Shown here one piece after another: positions 61,225 to 64,000 of a stretch of 64,000 nucleotides of DNA. Positions within the stretch are counted from its first letter, which is position 1. Every line of letters starts with the position of its first letter. Source of the stretch: Skeletonema tropicum (taxonomy: Eukaryota; Bacillariophyta; Thalassiosirophyceae; Thalassiosirales; Thalassiosiraceae); NCBI GenBank assembly GCA_037178625.1, contig CM074135.1, positions 746,001-810,000 of the forward strand, given 5' to 3'. The translations under genes were made by a program, and so were the position numbers. Below the pieces are notes generated by a model. That model searched no databases. It saw only the letters and a list, made by a program, of their open reading frames with translations, and was not told where the DNA came from.

Positions 61225-62016
61225 CTATGTGTAGCGGATTGTTGCATCACGTTTTTTACTATTGTTTGGGTGAATGCTCATCTTCTTCTTTCGTAAATAG
61301 CCAATGCCCAAGAGAACACTCACAACTAATGAAACATTCGCAACTAATGAAACATTCGCGGATTTGAATTCCCCAGCATCAGCAACAGCACCAGATTTTT
61401 GATTCATCCTTTGCACAGAACACGTCTCAAACTTATCCAACAAGGGAAAACCAGATTCTATGTAACTTGCCCCTCGAATATGGATAGATCCTTGTTTAGG
61501 ACCTTTACCCCAAGGCGGCTCGTCACCATACTCTTTGTAAAAGTTCTTCACATTCTCTATCCCACTTGTGACCCTTCCAAACGGCGTCTCCCATGGGTTT
61601 TGCCCAAGCTTGCCAGCGCCATCATAAGCTATGAACATTTGACTCGAGCGACTGTTTGGGCCCGACCCCGCGAAACTCATCATTCCTTCTTTGAATGGCA
61701 ACAAGTTCGGTCGTTTTGGATCATCCGGAATAGTAGATTGAGAGAATGACTTCAACTCTTGATCTGTTGTGTACCCGATGCCGAACTGCACGAGGAAGTG
61801 CTCCACGACACGAAAGAAATGGCTATGATCATAATAGCCCTTTTCAAACAGTGCTGTTGCACGGTCGTATCCATGAGGACTCCAATACCGGTAAAAGTGC
61901 ATGGTGATAGGTCCGGCAGAGGTGCCGCATTGAACTATCGCTTCTTCACTTTTGGAAGTGGTAGCGCCGCTGCCGCGGGTGTTGGTCTGTTGTTCGTCGG
62001 CGGCATCGTCATCCAT
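61225..62016 (-). CDS. Tail-anchored cyclophilin-type PPIase, copy B (intact domain, lost N-terminus)
   Basis: 263 residues from the first ATG at 62016 (MDDDAADEQ). Nearly identical to copy A over GPITMHFYRYWSPHGYDRAT, SHFFRVVEHFLVQFGIGYTT, and WETPFGRVTSGIENVKNFYK; the region EPPWGKGPKQGSIHIRGASY is uninterrupted. One membrane span (VSLVVSVLLGIGYLRKKK) near residue 235 is followed by a short basic tail. The acidic N-terminus of copy A is missing: upstream only DPEVKEV remains open, preceded by stops and a remnant of the start (GCCGATGACCCT at about 62072-62083). So copy B is 5'-truncated unless an upstream exon exists. Cyclophilins isomerise X-Pro bonds; the tail anchor suggests an ER, outer-mitochondrial or plastid-envelope site. 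Confidence 0.8.
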   Translation of the reverse strand: MDDDAADEQQTNTRGSGATTSKSEEAIVQCGTSAGPITMHFYRYWSPHGYDRATALFEKGYYDHSHFFRVVEHFLVQFGIGYTTDQELKSFSQSTIPDDPKRPNLLPFKEGMMSFAGSGPNSRSSQMFIAYDGAGKLGQNPWETPFGRVTSGIENVKNFYKEYGDEPPWGKGPKQGSIHIRGASYIESGFPLLDKFETCSVQRMNQKSGAVADAGEFKSANVSLVANVSLVVSVLLGIGYLRKKKMSIHPNNSKKRDATIRYT

Positions 62017-62714
62017 GATGACCTCCTTCACTTCAGGGTCTCTATGTACTTACTATCAAGTGTTAAGTATCTAACCGAGGGTCATCGGCGTAGAACGGCG
62101 TATTTAGCTTTGACATGCTTCTTTTGCAGTTCTTTTGCTGTGATATGGCTTCCCGCATCTTGAACTACTAATTCCCCTCTACGTGAAGATTGCCGGATTT
62201 CTCGCTTCTCTCTGGCCATGAAGCTTGTATATGCTCCGCCCGTCTATCTGGCATATTCTCTTCCTGAATGAAACTATTTGAGATTGAGAACCATCACCAT
62301 CATCTAAAAGATTTCTCTCGAATGTAGCAAGCGCAGCAGCAAGCTACTAACTTCTCCTTTAAGCTCAAGCAACAATAAGCTAAATAGAGAGCAAGCAAGC
62401 AAGCATTCTTGCCGCACGTATCTTTATCTCTACCTTGTCCTTTGTCCTTTGTCCTTTGATTTATTTGATTACCCAGATTTATAGTCATAGGTAAAAGAGC
62501 AAACTAAGTGATTATACAGCCATGCAACAAAAGTTGAACCAAGTCAAGATTCATTTGAGTAAGAAACACAAGTTGCAAGGGGCGACGAAGCAGTTGCAAT
62601 CAAGATATCTCTTATAAATCAGCTTTGATTATGCATCATGAAAAGCATTCCCAGATGGACAAGTTTCGGTATATGAAGGCAGATATTGATATTGCACTTT
62701 GCACCGTGCAGGAA
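62017..62714. other. Spacer with remnant of copy B 5' end and a dispersed ~50-bp repeat
   Basis: 62017-62083 holds the remnant of the lost cyclophilin N-terminus. From about 62136 to 62187 lies a sequence (TTTGCTGTG...TTCCCGCATCTTGAACT...CTACGTGAAG) that recurs at 63315-63366. (GCAA)n-like repeats (AGCAAGCAAGCAAGC) occur near 62390-62404. No gene seen in the rest. Confidence 0.45.
62136..62187. repeat. Dispersed direct repeat, copy 1 (copy 2 at 63315-63366)
   Basis: Both copies share GGCTTCCCGCATCTTGAACT and ACTAATTCCCC followed by CTACGTGAAG; they differ by a 3-base indel after CTGTG and one base in the C run. Copy 2 is about 110 bases upstream of the PPCDC gene, so it may be promoter sequence that was copied with a duplicated segment. 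Confidence 0.8.
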
Positions 62715-63209
62715 TCATTTTCTCTTCTCCACAAAGAATGCATTTGGGTAGAGTTCACCAACCCGAGTCGATTCATCAAACCAGTGTCGCTCCTCCTCAT
62801 TATAAAACTTTGAGAAAGGTGCCTGCTTTGCGGGAACAAATCTACCCCGTTCATATTCCATAATGTATTCTGCTTCTTTCGTTACACGTGCTAGCTTGTA
62901 GCCATACGCCATGTCTGCAATATTTCCTAGCACAAGACCACCGAGAACAATTGGCACCCCCGCTACAGGCGGAATCGTCTTCCCTGCAAGCCTAGCAGCG
63001 GCAACACCCGACACAAGAGTCCCCCATGCTGTTCCAAAGATACAGAGCGTATCTCGAGCCTTGGCGACATTGACGGCCATCTGAATTTCACGCTGAAGCA
63101 TCATGCGTCGAGCAAGTTCATCCTCGACCTTGGAGCGGAACTCATCCAATTTTGAGGGAAGCTTTTCAGGACGATGCTCATATGGAGGCTTGCTATATTT
63201 GTGTCCCAT
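62715..63209 (-). CDS. PLGRKT-like (plasminogen receptor KT family) membrane protein
   Basis: 164 residues from the ATG at 63209 (MGHKYSKPPYEHRPEK). Family pattern: a start MG-x-x-x-SK, a basic amphipathic helix (LARRMMLQREIQMAVNVAKA), then two membrane spans (LCIFGTAWGTLVSGVAAARL and IPPVAGVPIVLGGLVLGNIA), the DMAYGYKLARVTKEAEYIME motif (family: D-x-x-YG-x-x-x-x-R-x-x-x-EAE-x-I-x-E), and a soluble tail. Length close to animal PLGRKT (147). The family is widespread in eukaryotes without plasminogen, so the name says nothing about function here; mitochondrial or plasma-membrane location is open. Confidence 0.8.
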   Translation of the reverse strand: MGHKYSKPPYEHRPEKLPSKLDEFRSKVEDELARRMMLQREIQMAVNVAKARDTLCIFGTAWGTLVSGVAAARLAGKTIPPVAGVPIVLGGLVLGNIADMAYGYKLARVTKEAEYIMEYERGRFVPAKQAPFSKFYNEEERHWFDESTRVGELYPNAFFVEKRK

Positions 63210-63473
63210 GATATTACTTTGTAATTGTATCGATCCACACAACAGAGTGCAATTATAGCAGAAGGAGGTGTGTTCCAAACTCTGCAGAGCATCTTTGCCT
63301 TCATGATATGATCTTCTTTGCTGTGGCTTCCCGCATCTTGAACTACTAATTCCCCCCTACGTGAAGTTGACGCGCCAAATCAGAAAATAGAAGACCTTGT
63401 AAAGCGAGTGAAGAATTTATCAGTATCAGGTATCAGTACTTATCAGTAGTCTGTAGCAGTAGAGATCAGCATC

Positions 63474-64000
63474 ATGGAAGGCAGCAACAACACGGCAACA
63501 CCAACAGCTACTCCTCATGGTAGAAGACCGCACATAATTTTGGGTATTACAGGCAGTATCGCCGCCGTCAAAGGTCCGCGACTCGCACTGCGCCTCGCAA
63601 ATGAATTAAATGCACACGTGAAAGTTGTGCTGACGCGAACGGTGGAGCATTACTTTTGGCAGGAGGGACGAGCAGTTCCAGCATATGATAGAGAGAGTTG
63701 GATTGATTTTGAGAGAGCATCAGTCGCGAAACAAATATCAGCACGAGATGAAGATGAAGAAGATCATGCATCTGATTGGAAATTGACGAGTGGACAGATC
63801 TCTATCCATTGTGAGTAGCCCAACTACTCAACATATTTACATTTCATTTTTTTTCAGTCATCATCATACTCATCATTGTCTCAATGCACAACAGACGCTG
63901 AAGAGGAGTGGAACGACTACAAATCATTGCGTGACTCTGTTCTTCACATTGATCTTCGCAATTGGGCTGATATATGCATTGTTGCGCCACTCTCTGCACA
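63474..64000 (+). CDS. Phosphopantothenoylcysteine decarboxylase, 5' part (runs off the window)
   Basis: Flavoprotein of coenzyme A synthesis: converts 4'-phosphopantothenoylcysteine to 4'-phosphopantetheine. Exon 1 63474-63810, intron 63811-63894 (84 nt, GTGAGT...ACAG, phase 1), exon 2 from 63895 to beyond 64000. The join gives SIHYAEEEWNDYKSL. Exon 1 has the flavin-binding start HIILGITGSIAAVKGPRLAL; exon 2 has SVLHIDLRNWADICIVAPLSA, containing the active-site His (H-x-D-L-R-x-W-A-D) of the HAL3/PPCDC family. An acidic insert (ARDEDEEDH) lies in between. The substrate-clamp region (P-x-M-N, and the Cys loop) is outside the window. Confidence 0.92.

Overview
The window looks like nuclear DNA of a diatom, most likely a centric one. 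Three things point there. Several N-termini carry a signal peptide followed by an A-F-A-P or ASAF-type site, the bipartite plastid-import signal of algae with secondary red plastids (ALB3 at 1359, the SAP-domain protein at 50723, seryl-tRNA synthetase at 52899). Genes are compact, with few short GT-AG introns (73-119 nt, one of 284 nt). A full-length axonemal outer-arm-type dynein heavy chain (30230-44182) is present, as expected of centric diatoms with flagellated gametes and not of pennates. The species assignment is inference.

Layout. 1-1358 is mostly non-coding with a diverged duplication. 1359-12403 holds a thylakoid insertase (ALB3), a heat-shock-factor-type transcription factor, a small single-pass protein, two large Cys-rich secretory/membrane proteins, a GNAT acetyltransferase and a DHHC palmitoyltransferase whose frame is broken. 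12841-15200 is a 184-190 bp satellite with higher-order structure. 16161-29999 carries a disordered protein, an SF1 helicase, an EF-hand membrane protein, a four-TM protein, a short Pro-rich repeat protein, ribosomal protein L7, a coiled-coil protein and a two-TM protein. The dynein gene fills 14 kb. 44442-55445 has a proteasome-assembly-chaperone-like gene, a DUF423/TMEM256 gene, an orphan, an ankyrin-MYND protein, a plastid SAP-domain protein, organellar SerRS and an HAD phosphatase. 56134-64000 has a small secreted protein, a divergent histone H3, a MORN fragment, a G/C-hairpin repeat array, the Paf1-complex subunit CDC73, two tail-anchored cyclophilin paralogs, a PLGRKT-like protein and the start of phosphopantothenoylcysteine decarboxylase.

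Most genes are ordinary housekeeping or lineage-specific single genes; there is no operon-like logic, although several pairs share short divergent spacers (44976-45188, 52334-52898, 27795-28202). Chromatin and transcription functions recur (HSF, H3 variant, CDC73, helicase), as do plastid functions (ALB3, SAP protein, SerRS).

Three observations deserve most attention: (1) a histone H3 in which Lys9 is Thr and Lys36 is Arg; (2) a satellite with a six-monomer higher-order period of about 1,115 bp; (3) reading-frame breaks of single-base size in at least five otherwise well-conserved genes, most of them one extra base, often in a short homopolymer. The last are most simply residual sequence errors, but cyclophilin decay or frameshifting cannot be excluded from sequence alone. 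No rRNA, tRNA, CRISPR array or intact transposon was recognised.
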